64,000 nucleotides of DNA from Desulfocurvus vexinensis DSM 17965 (GTDB lineage: Bacteria > Desulfobacterota > Desulfovibrionia > Desulfovibrionales > Desulfovibrionaceae). Position 1 is the first letter of the stretch. The number at the start of each line of letters is the position of its first letter. Of the stretch, positions 24,678-33,227 are shown in pieces. Where the stretch lies: assembly GCF_000519125.1 (NCBI RefSeq), contig NZ_JAEX01000010.1:1-64000 (forward strand). The letters run 5' to 3'. The notes below the pieces were generated by a model, which made no database searches, was not told where the DNA came from, and was given only the letters and a program-made list of their open reading frames with translations. A program made the translations under genes and the position numbers.

Positions 24678-25619
24678 TCAGGGCTGGGCCTGGGAGCTGG
24701 CCAGGATGGTCCGGGCCAGCTCGCAGTCGCGGGTGATCTGGGTGACAAGCTCCTGCGGGCCGTTGAACTTGCGCTCGGAGCGCAGCCGCTGCACGAACTG
24801 CACGCGCAGGTCGTCGCCGTAGATGTCCCTGTCGAAGTCCAGGATGTGGACCTCCACCGACAGGGCATGCTCGCCGAAGGTCGGGTTGGTGCCGATGTTG
24901 ACCACGGCGGGCCTGGTCACCAGCTTGTGGGTCGCCCAGCAGGCGTAGACCCCGCCCGCCGGGTACAGCTCGTCCACCAGCCGCAGGTTGGCCGTGGGGA
25001 AGCCCAGCAGCCGCCCGCCGCGCCCCTGGCCGTGCTCCACCGTGCCGCGCACGGTGTAGAAGCGCCCCAGCAGCGGCTGGGCCTCCCACACGCGCCCGGC
25101 GCGGACCATGTCGCGGATGCGTGTGGAGCTGACCACGGCTCCGCCGTACATGTAGGGGTTCACGCGCTCGACCTGGAAGCCGTGCTGCGCGCCCAGGGCG
25201 GCCAGCAGCTCGTAGTTGCCCCGGCGGCCCTTGCCGAAGGCGTAGTCGTAGCCGATGACCATGTATTTCATGTTCAGCCCGTCCACCAGGTAGCGGCGCA
25301 CGAACTCCTCGGGCTCCAGGGCGGCCATCTCGCGGGTGAAGCGCAGCAGCACGCAGATGTCCACGCCCTGGCGCTCGATGAGCTCGACCTTCTGCTCGGT
25401 GAGGGTGATGAAGGGCGGGGTGCTGCCGCCGGTGAGCACGCGCAGGGGGTGCGGGTCGAAGGTCACGGCCACGGACTCGTGGCCGTTGGCCTCGGCGCGG
25501 ATGCGCGTGCGGGCCAGGAGCTTCTGGTGGCCCTTGTGGACCCCGTCGAAGTTGCCGATGGTCAGGCAGGAGCCGCGCAGGGTGTCGCGGAGTTCTTCCA
25601 GGTCGCGGACGACGATCAT
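24678..25619 (-). CDS. ribF: Bifunctional riboflavin kinase / FAD synthetase
   Basis: Turns riboflavin into FMN and then FAD. The 313-residue product has LTIGNFDGVHKGHQ near residue 20, the FAD synthetase nucleotide-binding site, and STRIRDMVRAGRV near 150. The C-terminal riboflavin kinase domain begins with TVEHGQGRGGRLLGFPTANL. Length and order match RibF. The chosen ATG (25617-25619) has AAGGAA upstream; an in-frame longer start would add 22 unlikely residues. The ClC gene follows by seven bases. Confidence 0.94.
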   Translation of the reverse strand: MIVVRDLEELRDTLRGSCLTIGNFDGVHKGHQKLLARTRIRAEANGHESVAVTFDPHPLRVLTGGSTPPFITLTEQKVELIERQGVDICVLLRFTREMAALEPEEFVRRYLVDGLNMKYMVIGYDYAFGKGRRGNYELLAALGAQHGFQVERVNPYMYGGAVVSSTRIRDMVRAGRVWEAQPLLGRFYTVRGTVEHGQGRGGRLLGFPTANLRLVDELYPAGGVYACWATHKLVTRPAVVNIGTNPTFGEHALSVEVHILDFDRDIYGDDLRVQFVQRLRSERKFNGPQELVTQITRDCELARTILASSQAQP

Positions 25620-25767
25620 CTGTGGTTCCTTGGGTGGCCCGTGTCGGATGAGGCGAGGCCGTAGTGCTACCCCAAAAGGGCCCATGGTTCAAGCCGGGCG
25701 GCGCCCCCGGGAAAACGCCGCGTTAACATACTGGAATAGCATGGAATAAAAAATCACGAAAAAAGGC

Positions 25768-25796
25768 TTGCAAGGCCTCGAACCTTGGGTTTATAA
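25768..25796 (+). promoter_or_regulatory. Sigma-70 promoter of tRNA-Leu
   Basis: TTGCAA (25768-25773) and TTATAA (25791-25796) are separated by 17 bases, ending 14 bases before the tRNA. The surrounding A-rich stretch (AAAAAATCACGAAAAAA) resembles an UP element. Confidence 0.75.
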
Positions 25797-25810
25797 GCGG
25801 CCTTCCTGAT

Positions 25811-25897
25811 GCCGAAGTGGTGGAATTGGTAGACACGCTAGGTTCAGGGTCTAGTGGGGGTTTCCCCGTGGGAGTTCGACTCTCCCCTTCGGCACCA
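25811..25897 (+). tRNA. tRNA-Leu(CAG)
   Basis: The 87 bases include an encoded CCA end. The acceptor stem is GCCGAAG with CTTCGGC. The anticodon stem CTAGG/TCTAG closes the loop TTCAGGG, giving anticodon CAG for CTG leucine codons, which suits a GC-rich genome. The long variable arm (GTGGGGGTTTCCCCGTGG region) is that of a class II tRNA, and GGTTGAC-like T-arm GTTCGACTC is present. Confidence 0.96.
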
Positions 25898-25908
25898 TCA
25901 AGGTGATT

Positions 25909-25938
25909 AGGGCTCCGGCTGCACAGCCGGGGCCCTTT
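25909..25938 (+). terminator. Terminator of tRNA-Leu
   Basis: GGGCTCCGGCT pairs with AGCCGGGGCCC around a short GCAC loop and is followed by TTTT, 12 bases past the tRNA. The rest of the gap up to 26036 is GC-rich, with a looser hairpin serving the opposite gene. Confidence 0.9.
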
Positions 25939-26036
25939 TCGCGTTTGTGGGGGGGGCAGGAGGGCCAGAGGCAGGGCGCGCGGCCAGCCGCTCCCCGTGG
26001 AGGGCCGCCGCGCGCCTGGCGGCGGCGGGAGCTTCC

Positions 26037-26270
26037 CTATTTCAAGAATTTGGCGATTTCTTCCGGGGCAAGGACCTTGCCCACGGCCTTGACCTCGCCG
26101 TCCACCACCAGGGCCGGGGTCAGCATGATGCCGTACTCGGAGATGCGCAGCATGTCCGTGATCTTCTCCACGTTGCAGGGCACGCCCGCCAGGGCCACGG
26201 CCTGCTCGGCGTTCTTTTTGAGCTGCTCGCACTTGGGGCACCCGGGGCCCAGCACCTTGATCTCGCGCAT
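26037..26270 (-). CDS. Small thioredoxin-fold protein (redox-active disulfide protein 2 type)
   Basis: This 77-residue, thioredoxin-like protein has the active site GPGCPKCEQLKKN at about 9-21 (Cys-Pro-Lys-Cys) and the cis-Pro segment LTPALVVDGEV at about 50-60. It is shorter than thioredoxin and matches the small disulfide proteins that travel with DUF318-type permeases. It is the last gene of the arsR-permease-thioredoxin operon, ten bases after the permease. It probably keeps a permease cysteine or its cargo reduced; that role is inferred. Confidence 0.9.
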   Translation of the reverse strand: MREIKVLGPGCPKCEQLKKNAEQAVALAGVPCNVEKITDMLRISEYGIMLTPALVVDGEVKAVGKVLAPEEIAKFLK

Positions 26271-26280
26271 CGTATTCTCC

Positions 26281-27582
26281 TTAAGGGAAAAGGGTTCCGT
26301 AGAACATGCCGCTGGCCGTGGCCATGACCACCACCAGGGCGACGAACACCACCGTCTTTTGCGTGCCCATGACGCTGCGGATGACCAGCATGTTGGGCAG
26401 GCTGAGGGCCGGGCCCGCCAGGAGCAGGGCCAGGGCCGGGCCGTTGCCCATACCGTTGCCCATGAGCCCCTGGAGGATGGGCACCTCGGTCAGGGTGGCG
26501 AAGTACATGAAGGCCCCGGCGAATGCGGCGAAGAAGTTGGCTGCCAGGGAGTTGCCGCCCACGGCCTGGGCCACCCACTGCGAGGGCAGCAGCCCCTCGC
26601 CGCCGGGCCGCCCCAGCAGCAGCCCGGCCACCAGCACGCCGAAGAGCAGCAGCGGCAGGATCTGCCTGGCAAAGCCCCAGCTCGACCCGAACCACTGGCC
26701 CAGCTCGTCCTGGCGGGTGCTGGTCAGCAGGGTCAGCCCGGCCACACCGGCCACGAAGGCCACGGACGGCTCGTGGGGCAGGGCCAGCCCCAGGGCGGCG
26801 CAGACCCCGGCCACGGCCAGCACCTTCCACAGCGCCAGCCCGAACCAGGCCACCAGGCAGGCCCCGAAGCCCGCCGCGAAAAGCGCGGTGATGGGCCACT
26901 TGGCGGCGTGGATGGCGTGCCACAGGCCCTGGGGCTGCTCGGTGGCGCCCCAGTTGGCGAAGACCAGCACGCCGACCATGGTGGCGAAATACGTGGCGGT
27001 CTGCCACAGGGGGCGCGGCACCTCGGCCTCGGGCATGGCGGCCATGAGCAGGGCCTTCTGCTTTTCCTCGTTGCGGTAGATGAAGTGCATGGCCAGCCCG
27101 ATGACCACGCTGAAGGCGATGGCGCCGATGGCCCGGGCGGCGCCCATCTGCGGGCCCAGGACGCGCGCGGTGAGCACGATGGCCAGGACGTTGATGGCCG
27201 GGCCGGAGTAGAGGAAGGCCGTGGCCGGGCCCAGGCCCGCGCCCATGCGGTAGATGCCCGCGAACAGCGGCAGGATGGTGCAGGAGCACACGGCCAGGAT
27301 GGTGCCCGAGGTGGAGGCCACGGCGTAGGCCACGGCCTTGTTGGCCTTGGGGCCCAGGTATTTCATGACCGAGGCCTGGCTGACGAAGACCGCGATGGCC
27401 CCGGCGATGAAGAAGGCCGGGACCAGGCACAGCAGCACATGCTCGCGGGCGTACCATTTCACCAGCTCCAGGGCCTCGACCACGGCGTTGTCGAAGCGCG
27501 GCTGGCCCACGGGCAGGTAGAAGCAGGCCAGGAACACGGCGATGATGGTCAGCAGGGCTTTCCACTCGGATTTCCAGAACAT
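26281..27582 (-). CDS. DUF318/YraQ-family permease, possibly for arsenic or other metalloid species
   Basis: The 433-residue inner-membrane protein has about ten to eleven spans. The conserved Cys motif LAVCSCTILPLFAGIYRMGAG lies near residue 100, with PAINVLAIVLTARVLG after it, and a repeated half appears later (FFAAFAGAFMYFATLTEVPI and GPALSLPNMLVI). The family includes ArsP, which exports trivalent methylarsenicals, but many members have unknown cargo. The ATG (27580-27582) follows AGGAG. It sits between an ArsR regulator and a small thioredoxin and faces the acr3-arsC operon, which favours a metalloid substrate. Confidence 0.82.
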   Translation of the reverse strand: MFWKSEWKALLTIIAVFLACFYLPVGQPRFDNAVVEALELVKWYAREHVLLCLVPAFFIAGAIAVFVSQASVMKYLGPKANKAVAYAVASTSGTILAVCSCTILPLFAGIYRMGAGLGPATAFLYSGPAINVLAIVLTARVLGPQMGAARAIGAIAFSVVIGLAMHFIYRNEEKQKALLMAAMPEAEVPRPLWQTATYFATMVGVLVFANWGATEQPQGLWHAIHAAKWPITALFAAGFGACLVAWFGLALWKVLAVAGVCAALGLALPHEPSVAFVAGVAGLTLLTSTRQDELGQWFGSSWGFARQILPLLLFGVLVAGLLLGRPGGEGLLPSQWVAQAVGGNSLAANFFAAFAGAFMYFATLTEVPILQGLMGNGMGNGPALALLLAGPALSLPNMLVIRSVMGTQKTVVFVALVVVMATASGMFYGTLFP

Positions 27583-27638
27583 GGGCGGACTCCTGAAAAC
27601 AATTGGCGAAACGGCCAAATGAAGGTTCCAAAAAAACA

Positions 27639-27941
27639 TCACTGGCCCAGCACGGACTCCACGCAGGTAAAGAAGTTGACCACGCAGGGCACGCGCAGGG
27701 TGTAGAAGACCTGCTTGCCGCGCTTGTTGTCGCTGACGATGCCCGCGTTCTTGAGCACCAGCAGGTGCTTGGACACGGTGGACACGTCCAGCCCGACCAG
27801 CTGCGTCAGCTCGTTCACGCACCGCTCCTGCCGGGCCAGGGCCTCGACCATGAACAGCCGGGCCGGATGGCCCAGGGCCTTGAGCACGGCAGCGCGCCGG
27901 GCGTAGAGGGTCTTGTCGAAGGGCGTATCGAGGGGCTGCAT
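27639..27941 (-). CDS. ArsR/SmtB-family repressor of the permease operon
   Basis: This 100-residue winged-helix repressor has ALGHPARLFMVEALARQERCVNELTQLVGLDVSTVSKHLLVLKNAG covering the DNA-binding helices, with Cys in ERCV where ArsR proteins bind metalloids. Two further Cys near the end (VPCVVNFFTCVESVL) could complete a three-thiol site. The ATG at 27939-27941 is chosen because upstream residues do not fit the family. It heads the leftward operon, with its own promoter at 27973-28001. Confidence 0.9.
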   Translation of the reverse strand: MQPLDTPFDKTLYARRAAVLKALGHPARLFMVEALARQERCVNELTQLVGLDVSTVSKHLLVLKNAGIVSDNKRGKQVFYTLRVPCVVNFFTCVESVLGQ

Positions 27942-27972
27942 CGTTTTCTCTTTTTGCCAAATGTGCACAGGA

Positions 27973-28001
27973 GCAATACGCCCGGCCCCGGGGGCTGTCA
28001 A
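27973..28001 (-). promoter_or_regulatory. Sigma-70 promoter of the arsR-permease operon
   Basis: Read leftward: TTGACA-like TTGACA (28001-27996) and TATTGC (27978-27973) with a 17-base spacer. The 8-base palindrome TGTGCACA (27962-27969) lies at the expected transcript start and may be the repressor site. Confidence 0.65.
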
Positions 28002-28037
28002 TGCCCTGCGGAGCCTGCCGCCCCCCTCGGCCCGGCC

Positions 28038-28065
28038 TTGACAAATCCGCTCATGCGGATATGAT
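28038..28065 (+). promoter_or_regulatory. Promoter with embedded operator for the arsR-acr3-arsC operon
   Basis: TTGACA (28038-28043) and TATGAT (28060-28065), 16 bases apart, form a near-consensus promoter. Between and overlapping them is a perfect inverted repeat ATCCGC-TCAT-GCGGAT (28045-28060), the normal place for an ArsR operator. The expected first transcribed base falls on about 28072, the A of the arsR ATG, so the mRNA should have no leader. Confidence 0.82.
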
Positions 28066-28071
28066 GCATGC

Positions 28072-28416
28072 ATGGATGATTTCGCTGCCACCCTCAAGGC
28101 CCTGTCGGACGGAACCCGCCTGCGCATCCTCAACCTGCTCGGCACGGGCGAGTTGTGCGTGTGCGACCTCATGGCCGTACTGGACATGCCCCAGTCCTCG
28201 GTGTCGCGGCACCTGGCCTACCTGCGGGGCGCGGGCTGGGTCGCGGGGCGGCGCAGCGGCAAGTGGATGTACTACCGCCTGCGCGACGAGCCGGGCGCGG
28301 GCCCGGGCGAGCTGCAGGGCACCCTGCTCGGCGCCCTGCGCGCGCAGCCCCGCGCTGCGGACGATCTGGCGCGGCTGGACGCGCACCTGCGCGACAAACA
28401 GGGCAGGCCCTGCTAG
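28072..28416 (+). CDS. arsR: ArsR-family arsenic-responsive repressor
   Basis: This 114-residue repressor has the arsenite-binding motif ELCVCDL at about 27-33 in the recognition region, followed by MPQSSVSRHLAYLRGAGWVAGRR (helix-turn-helix and wing start). The C-terminal ~30 residues vary as usual. The ATG at 28072 is the only in-frame start. Three earlier ATG triplets in ATGATGCATGC are out of frame. No Shine-Dalgarno sequence precedes it. It heads arsR-acr3-arsC. Confidence 0.92.
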   Translation: MDDFAATLKALSDGTRLRILNLLGTGELCVCDLMAVLDMPQSSVSRHLAYLRGAGWVAGRRSGKWMYYRLRDEPGAGPGELQGTLLGALRAQPRAADDLARLDAHLRDKQGRPC

Positions 28417-28440
28417 GGCCCGGCCCAAACGGAGCACCCC

Positions 28441-29538
28441 ATGGCCGACACTGGCGAAAAACGCCTGTCCTTCCTGGACCGCTTCCTGACCCTGTGGATC
28501 TTCCTGGCCATGTTCGTCGGCGTGATGACCGGCTCGCTGCTGCCCGGCGTCAAGGACGTGGTCAACTCCTTCCAGGTGGGCACCACCAACATCCCCATCG
28601 CCGTGGGGCTGATCCTGATGATGTACCCGCCCCTGGCCAAGGTGCGCTACGAGGAGCTGGGCCAGGTGTTCCGCAACGGCAGGGTGCTGGCTCTGTCGCT
28701 GGTCCAGAACTGGATCATCGGCCCGCTGCTCATGTTCGGGCTGGCCCTGGCCTTTCTTTCCGGGCACCACGAGTACATGGTCGGGCTGATCCTCATCGGC
28801 CTGGCGCGCTGCATCGCCATGGTCATCGTCTGGAACGACCTGGCCCGGGGCGACACGGAGTACTGCGCGGGGCTGGTGGCCTTCAACTCCGTGTTCCAGG
28901 TGCTGTTCTTCCCGCTGTACGCGTGGTTCTTCATCTCGGTGCTGCCGGGGGTCTTCGGGCTGGAGGGCGCGGTGGTGGACATCACCATGGGCCAGATCGC
29001 CGAGAGCGTGTTCATCTATCTGGGCATCCCCTTCCTGGGCGGGATGCTTTCGCGCTTCCTGGGGCTGCGGCTCAAGGGCCGCCAGTGGTACGAGGAGCGC
29101 TTCATCCCGGCCATCAGCCCCCTGGCCCTGGTCTTCCTGCTGTTCACCATCCTGGTGATGTTCTCCCTCAAGGGCGACTACATCGTGCAGCTGCCGCTGG
29201 ACGTGCTGCGCGTGGCCGTGCCCCTGTGCATCTATTTCCTGGTGATGTTCCTGGTGTCGTTCTGGCTGTCGTTCAAGGCCCGGGCGACCTACGAGCAGGC
29301 CACCACCCTGTCGTTCACCGCCGCGTCCAACAACTTCGAGCTGGCCATTGCCGTGGCCATCGCCGTGTTCGGCATCGACTCCGGCCAGGCCTTTGCGGCG
29401 GTCATCGGGCCGCTGGTGGAGGTGCCGGTGCTCATCGGGCTGGTGGGCGTGGCCCTGCGGCTGCGGGCCAGGTATTTCCCCCACGCCGTGAACACCCCGG
29501 GCGGGGTGTGCCACGTCAGCTGCAAGCCGGGCGCCTAG
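28441..29538 (+). CDS. acr3: Arsenite efflux permease, Acr3 family
   Basis: Exports arsenite using the membrane potential. This 365-residue protein has ten hydrophobic spans. Acr3 signatures: [12 protein letters not shown] near the start, [17 protein letters not shown], and [19 protein letters not shown], whose Cys is essential in studied Acr3 proteins. The end has [20 protein letters not shown]. It is 24 bases after arsR and 17 bases before arsC. Confidence 0.95.
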   Translation: MADTGEKRLSFLDRFLTLWIFLAMFVGVMTGSLLPGVKDVVNSFQVGTTNIPIAVGLILMMYPPLAKVRYEELGQVFRNGRVLALSLVQNWIIGPLLMFGLALAFLSGHHEYMVGLILIGLARCIAMVIVWNDLARGDTEYCAGLVAFNSVFQVLFFPLYAWFFISVLPGVFGLEGAVVDITMGQIAESVFIYLGIPFLGGMLSRFLGLRLKGRQWYEERFIPAISPLALVFLLFTILVMFSLKGDYIVQLPLDVLRVAVPLCIYFLVMFLVSFWLSFKARATYEQATTLSFTAASNNFELAIAVAIAVFGIDSGQAFAAVIGPLVEVPVLIGLVGVALRLRARYFPHAVNTPGGVCHVSCKPGA

Positions 29539-29555
29539 CGTCCACGGAGGGCACC

Positions 29556-29984
29556 ATGCTGCGCATCCTGTTCCTGTGTACGGGCAATTCCTGCCGCAGC
29601 CAGATGGCCGAGGGCTGGGCCCGGCACCTGCGGGCCGGGGAGATCGAGGCCCACTCCGCCGGTATCGAGCGCCACGGGCTGAACCCCCTGGCCGTGCAGG
29701 CCATGGCCGAGGCGGGGGTGGACATCTCGGGCCAGACCTCCAAGACCGTGGACGAGCTGCCCGCTGTGGAGTTCGACGCCATAGTCACCCTGTGCGGCCA
29801 CGCCAACGAGACCTGCCCGTATTTCCCGGGCCGGGCCCGGCGGGTGCATGTGGGCTTCGACGACCCCCCGGCCCTGGCGCGCGGCGCGGCCAGCCCCGAG
29901 GAGGCCATGGCCCCCTACCGCCGCGTACGCGACGAGATCCGCGCCTTCGTGGCCGGGCTGCCCGCCAGCCTGGACCAGCCCTGA
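29556..29984 (+). CDS. arsC: Arsenate reductase, low-molecular-weight phosphatase fold
   Basis: Reduces arsenate to arsenite for export by Acr3. The 142-residue product starts with the P-loop FLCTGNSCRSQMAEGWAR (Cys-X5-Arg) and has the thioredoxin-linked pair CGHANETCPYFPG at about 81-93, as in thioredoxin-coupled ArsC. GFDDPP follows, with the general-acid Asp. GGAGG precedes the ATG. The stop is followed by a perfect 26-base inverted repeat. Confidence 0.94.
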   Translation: MLRILFLCTGNSCRSQMAEGWARHLRAGEIEAHSAGIERHGLNPLAVQAMAEAGVDISGQTSKTVDELPAVEFDAIVTLCGHANETCPYFPGRARRVHVGFDDPPALARGAASPEEAMAPYRRVRDEIRAFVAGLPASLDQP

Positions 29985-30006
29985 CCCCGCCCGCGCAGCC
30001 CCCGCA

Positions 30007-30060
30007 CGCACAAACGCGACGGGGGGCCAGCCTGGGCTGGCCCCCCGTCGCGTTTGTGCG
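30007..30060. terminator. Perfect 26-base inverted repeat between arsC and fliI
   Basis: Bases 30007-30032 and 30035-30060 are exact reverse complements with only two bases between. The arms begin CGCACAAACGCGAC and contain six G or C in a row. It lies in the 102-base convergent gap, so it can act as a shared transcription stop for both operons. There is no T-run next to it. Confidence 0.7.
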
Positions 30061-30086
30061 CCCCCCCGCGCTGAACAGCCCCTCGG

Positions 30087-31439
30087 CTAGCGCCCCCGGC
30101 CCGGGCCCGGCGGAGGCGGGGGCGGCGGCTGCATGACCTCGGCCAGGGTGGCCCAGCTGTCGGCCAGGGAGCAGCCCTGGCCCACGGCCTGCTGGAGATA
30201 GCCCCGGGCGGGCCCGTGCATGCGGATGGCGGCGTCGATGTCGGCGTTGGAGCCCTGGGCGTAGGCGCCGATGTTGACCATGTCCTCCACGCGGGCATAG
30301 GTGGCCAGGTGGCGGATGAAGCCGCGCCCCAGCTCCTGCTGGGCTTCGGGGGCCACGTCGGCGCGCAGGCGGCTGATGCTTTTGAGCACGTCGATGGCCG
30401 GGTAGTGGCCCTGGTCGGCCAGCTCGCGGGTCAGCACGATGTGCCCGTCGAGGATGGAGCGCGCGGCGTCGGCCACGGGCTCGTTGAAGTCGTCGCCGTC
30501 CACCAGCACGGTGTAGATGCCGGTGATGGTGCCCGCCGTGGAGCGCCCGGCGCGCTCCAGGAGCTTGGGCAGCTGGGCGAAGACCGAGGGCGTGTAGCCG
30601 CGCGTGGCCGGGGGCTCGCCAGCGGCAAGGCCCACCTCGCGGGCGGCCATGGCGAAGCGGGTCACGGAATCCATCATCAGCAGAACGTCGGCGCCCTGGT
30701 CGCGGAAATATTCGGCCACGGCGCTGGCCGCGTGGGCCGCGCGCATGCGCACCAGGGGGCTGTGGTCCGAGGTGGCGACCACGAGCACCGAGCGCGCCAG
30801 GCCCTCGGGGCCGAGGTCCTTTTCGATGAATTCGAGCACCTCGCGGCCGCGCTCGCCCACCAGGGCGATGACGTTCACGTCGGCGGAGGTGTAGCGGGCC
30901 ATCATGCCCATGAGGGTGGACTTGCCCACGCCCGACCCGGCCATGATGCCCACGCGCTGGCCCTTGCCCAGGGTCAGCAGGCCGTTGATGGCCCGCACGC
31001 CCACGTCCAGGGGCTCGACGATGCGCGGGCGGCGCAGGGGGTTCAGGGGCTCGGCGTAGAGCGGATAGTAGTCCGTGGCGGCCACGGGCCCGGCGTCGTC
31101 CAGGGGTGCGCCGAAGGCGTCCACGGTGCGGCCCAGCAGGGCGGGCCCCACGGGGAACAGCGGCGGGCTGGCGGTGTTCTTGATGAGCGAGCCGGGGCGC
31201 ACGCCGCGCATCTCGCCGTAGGGCATGAGCAGGCAGGCCCCGTCGCGGAAGCCCACGACCTCGGCGTAGAGCCCGCTGTCCTCGCGGCCCTCGGGCAGCA
31301 GTTCGCAGACCGAGCCCAGGGGCGCCTTGATGCCCTCGCCCTCGGCGATGAGCCCGACGACCTTGCAGACCTTGCCGAAGGTCTTGCAGGGGTCCAGGCC
31401 CCGCAGGATGTTCATGCACCCGCGCGGGTTGAGGCTCAC
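30087..31439 (-). CDS. fliI: Flagellum-specific ATPase of the export apparatus
   Basis: Drives unfolding and entry of flagellar subunits into the type III export gate. The 450-residue product has Walker A GIMAGSGVGKSTLMG, VALVGERGREV, Walker B DVLLMMDSVTRFAMAAREVGLA, and the F1-beta-like Arg region. The tail is Pro-rich (seven Pro in a row). I chose the GTG at 31439: it overlaps the fliH stop as GTGA and has GGAG seven bases upstream, and the resulting VSLNPRGCMNIL start fits relatives. ATG 31415 is the alternative. It is the last gene of the basal-body operon. Confidence 0.93.
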   Translation of the reverse strand: MSLNPRGCMNILRGLDPCKTFGKVCKVVGLIAEGEGIKAPLGSVCELLPEGREDSGLYAEVVGFRDGACLLMPYGEMRGVRPGSLIKNTASPPLFPVGPALLGRTVDAFGAPLDDAGPVAATDYYPLYAEPLNPLRRPRIVEPLDVGVRAINGLLTLGKGQRVGIMAGSGVGKSTLMGMMARYTSADVNVIALVGERGREVLEFIEKDLGPEGLARSVLVVATSDHSPLVRMRAAHAASAVAEYFRDQGADVLLMMDSVTRFAMAAREVGLAAGEPPATRGYTPSVFAQLPKLLERAGRSTAGTITGIYTVLVDGDDFNEPVADAARSILDGHIVLTRELADQGHYPAIDVLKSISRLRADVAPEAQQELGRGFIRHLATYARVEDMVNIGAYAQGSNADIDAAIRMHGPARGYLQQAVGQGCSLADSWATLAEVMQPPPPPPPGPGRGR

Positions 31440-32242
31440 GCGCCGTCTCCGTCGCCGCTGGCGGCCCGGGCGGCGCGCTCCGCGGCCTCGTCCACCTCCG
31501 GGCCGATGCCCGAGGCCAGCAGATGGTCGAGGATGGGCTCCACCAGGGCCATGCGGCTGGCCAGGGAATTGTCCACCATGCCCCGGTCGGATTCCAGGAC
31601 CACCCCGCCCTGCTCCAGGGTCGCGTCGGGGCGCACGGCCCAGCGTTCCAGGCCCGGATGGCGGGCCTTGGCGCGCTCGAGCAGGTCCTGGGCCAGGGCC
31701 TGGTCCTGCGGGTGCACGCGCACGGTGAGCCCGCGGCGCGAGTCGATGGCGTCCAGGGCCTGGTCGAGCAGGGCGCCGAGAATTTCGCCGCGCCGCGCGT
31801 CCAGCTCCACGCGCAGCAGGCGGTGGACCACCAGGCGCAGCAGTTCCAGCACGTCCTGGCGGTACTGGGCCCACAGCTCGCGGCCCACGCCCTGCACGGC
31901 CTCCAGGGTCCGGGCCAGGGCGTCGGCCTGGGCTTGGGCGGCCTCTTCGGCCTGCTCCCGGGCCTGCTGGCGGCCTTCGGCCAGGCCCTCGGCCTGGGCC
32001 TGCCCGCGCAGGGTCCGGGCCTCGGCCACGGCGGCGGTGATGATCTCGCGGGCCGTGGCCTCGGCGCGCTCGCGCACCCGGCGGCGGTATTCCTCCACGT
32101 CCTTGTCCGTCCAGCCCTGGCGGCGCTCGCCTTGCAGCTCGGCCACGCTCATCTCGCCCAGGCCCTGGGCCTGGACACCGAGAATCACGCGGCCTGTGGC
32201 GCGCACGGGGCCCGTTTCCCGCTGGTCCCTAGACAAAGACAT
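31436..32242 (-). CDS. fliH: Flagellar export ATPase regulator FliH
   Basis: The 268-residue stator of the FliI ATPase. An N-terminal ~50-residue region precedes a long charged coiled coil (about 55-120, many Ala, Glu, Arg, Gln: EEYRRRVRERAEATAREII onward). The C-terminal FliH/HrpE domain contains VRVHPQDQALAQDLL and LEQGGVVLESDRGMVDNSLASRM, the last being the strongest family signal. It overlaps fliG by 14 bases and shares four bases with the fliI start. Confidence 0.9.
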   Translation of the reverse strand: MSLSRDQRETGPVRATGRVILGVQAQGLGEMSVAELQGERRQGWTDKDVEEYRRRVRERAEATAREIITAAVAEARTLRGQAQAEGLAEGRQQAREQAEEAAQAQADALARTLEAVQGVGRELWAQYRQDVLELLRLVVHRLLRVELDARRGEILGALLDQALDAIDSRRGLTVRVHPQDQALAQDLLERAKARHPGLERWAVRPDATLEQGGVVLESDRGMVDNSLASRMALVEPILDHLLASGIGPEVDEAAERAARAASGDGDGA

Positions 32243-33227
32243 CCCCGCCTCCGCGTCCGATCATGATCCGGCCCTCGGCTTCCAGGCGGCGCACGATCTT
32301 GACGATATTCTGCTGGGCGGACTCCACCTCGGACAGCCGCACCGGGCCCATGATTTCCAGGTCCTCGCGGATCATGGCCGAGGCGCGCTCCGAGAGGTTC
32401 TTGAAGAACTTCTCCTGCAGGTCCTCGGTGCCGCCCTTGAGGGCCTTGGTCAGGTCCTCGTTGGAGACCTCCTTGAGCAGCTCGCGGATGGAGCGGTCGT
32501 CCAGGGCCTTGATGTCCTCGAACACGAACATGAGGTTGCGGATGTCCTCGGCCATCTGCGAGGATTCCTCCTCGATCTCGGAGAGGACCTCCTCCTCGGT
32601 GGCGCGGTCCACGGCGTTGAGGATCTCGGCCACGGCCTGCACGCCGCCGACCTTCTTGCCCTCCTTGCCGCCCATGGCGATGAGCTGGCTTTGCAGCACC
32701 TTGTCCACCTCCATGAGCATCTCCTCGGCCACGGCCTCCAGGCGCGCCAGGCGCATGAGGATCTCGGGGCGCACCCCGGCGGGCAGCTGCTGAAGCAGCT
32801 CGGCGGCCTGCTCGGGATGCAGGTGGCCCAGGATGAGCGCCAGGGTCTGCGGGTGCTCGTTGCGCAAAATCTGCGACAGGATGCGCGGGCTGACGTTCTC
32901 CAGCTCGCGGAAGGGCGCGGGCCCGGCGTCCAGGTCCAAAAGGTCCAGGATGTACTTGGCGGTCTCGGAGTCGAGGTTCTTCATGAGCAGCTTCTTGACC
33001 TGCTCGGGGCCGCCCATGAGCATCTCCGCATTGACCAGCAGCTGGTGGTGGAACTCGCGCAGCACCTCCTCCACCTGCTCCTTGGGGATGGTCTCCATTT
33101 CGACCATGGCCTTGGAGATCATGGCTATCTCGGAGCGCTCGAGGCGCTTGAACACGTCCGCGGTGAACTTCTCGCCCATGGCGAGCAGCAGAATCGCCGT
33201 CTTGTGCGGGCCTGCGAGGGGGGGCAT
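32229..33227 (-). CDS. fliG: Flagellar motor switch protein FliG
   Basis: Part of the rotor C-ring; its C-terminal domain meets the stator and sets torque direction. The 332-residue product starts with KTAILLLAMGEKFTADVFKRL and carries the middle-domain EHPQTLALILGHLHPEQAAELL (with the EHPQ motif). The torque helix region (FVFEDIKALDDRSIRELLKEV) has the conserved charged residues. FliF's TAA overlaps its ATG (TAATG). Length is normal. Confidence 0.96.
   Translation of the reverse strand: MPPLAGPHKTAILLLAMGEKFTADVFKRLERSEIAMISKAMVEMETIPKEQVEEVLREFHHQLLVNAEMLMGGPEQVKKLLMKNLDSETAKYILDLLDLDAGPAPFRELENVSPRILSQILRNEHPQTLALILGHLHPEQAAELLQQLPAGVRPEILMRLARLEAVAEEMLMEVDKVLQSQLIAMGGKEGKKVGGVQAVAEILNAVDRATEEEVLSEIEEESSQMAEDIRNLMFVFEDIKALDDRSIRELLKEVSNEDLTKALKGGTEDLQEKFFKNLSERASAMIREDLEIMGPVRLSEVESAQQNIVKIVRRLEAEGRIMIGRGGGDVFV

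Noticed and set aside
25619-25770. FMN riboswitch before ribF
   Set aside because: No RFN-element conserved segments are visible, and the leader to the upstream tRNA is short.
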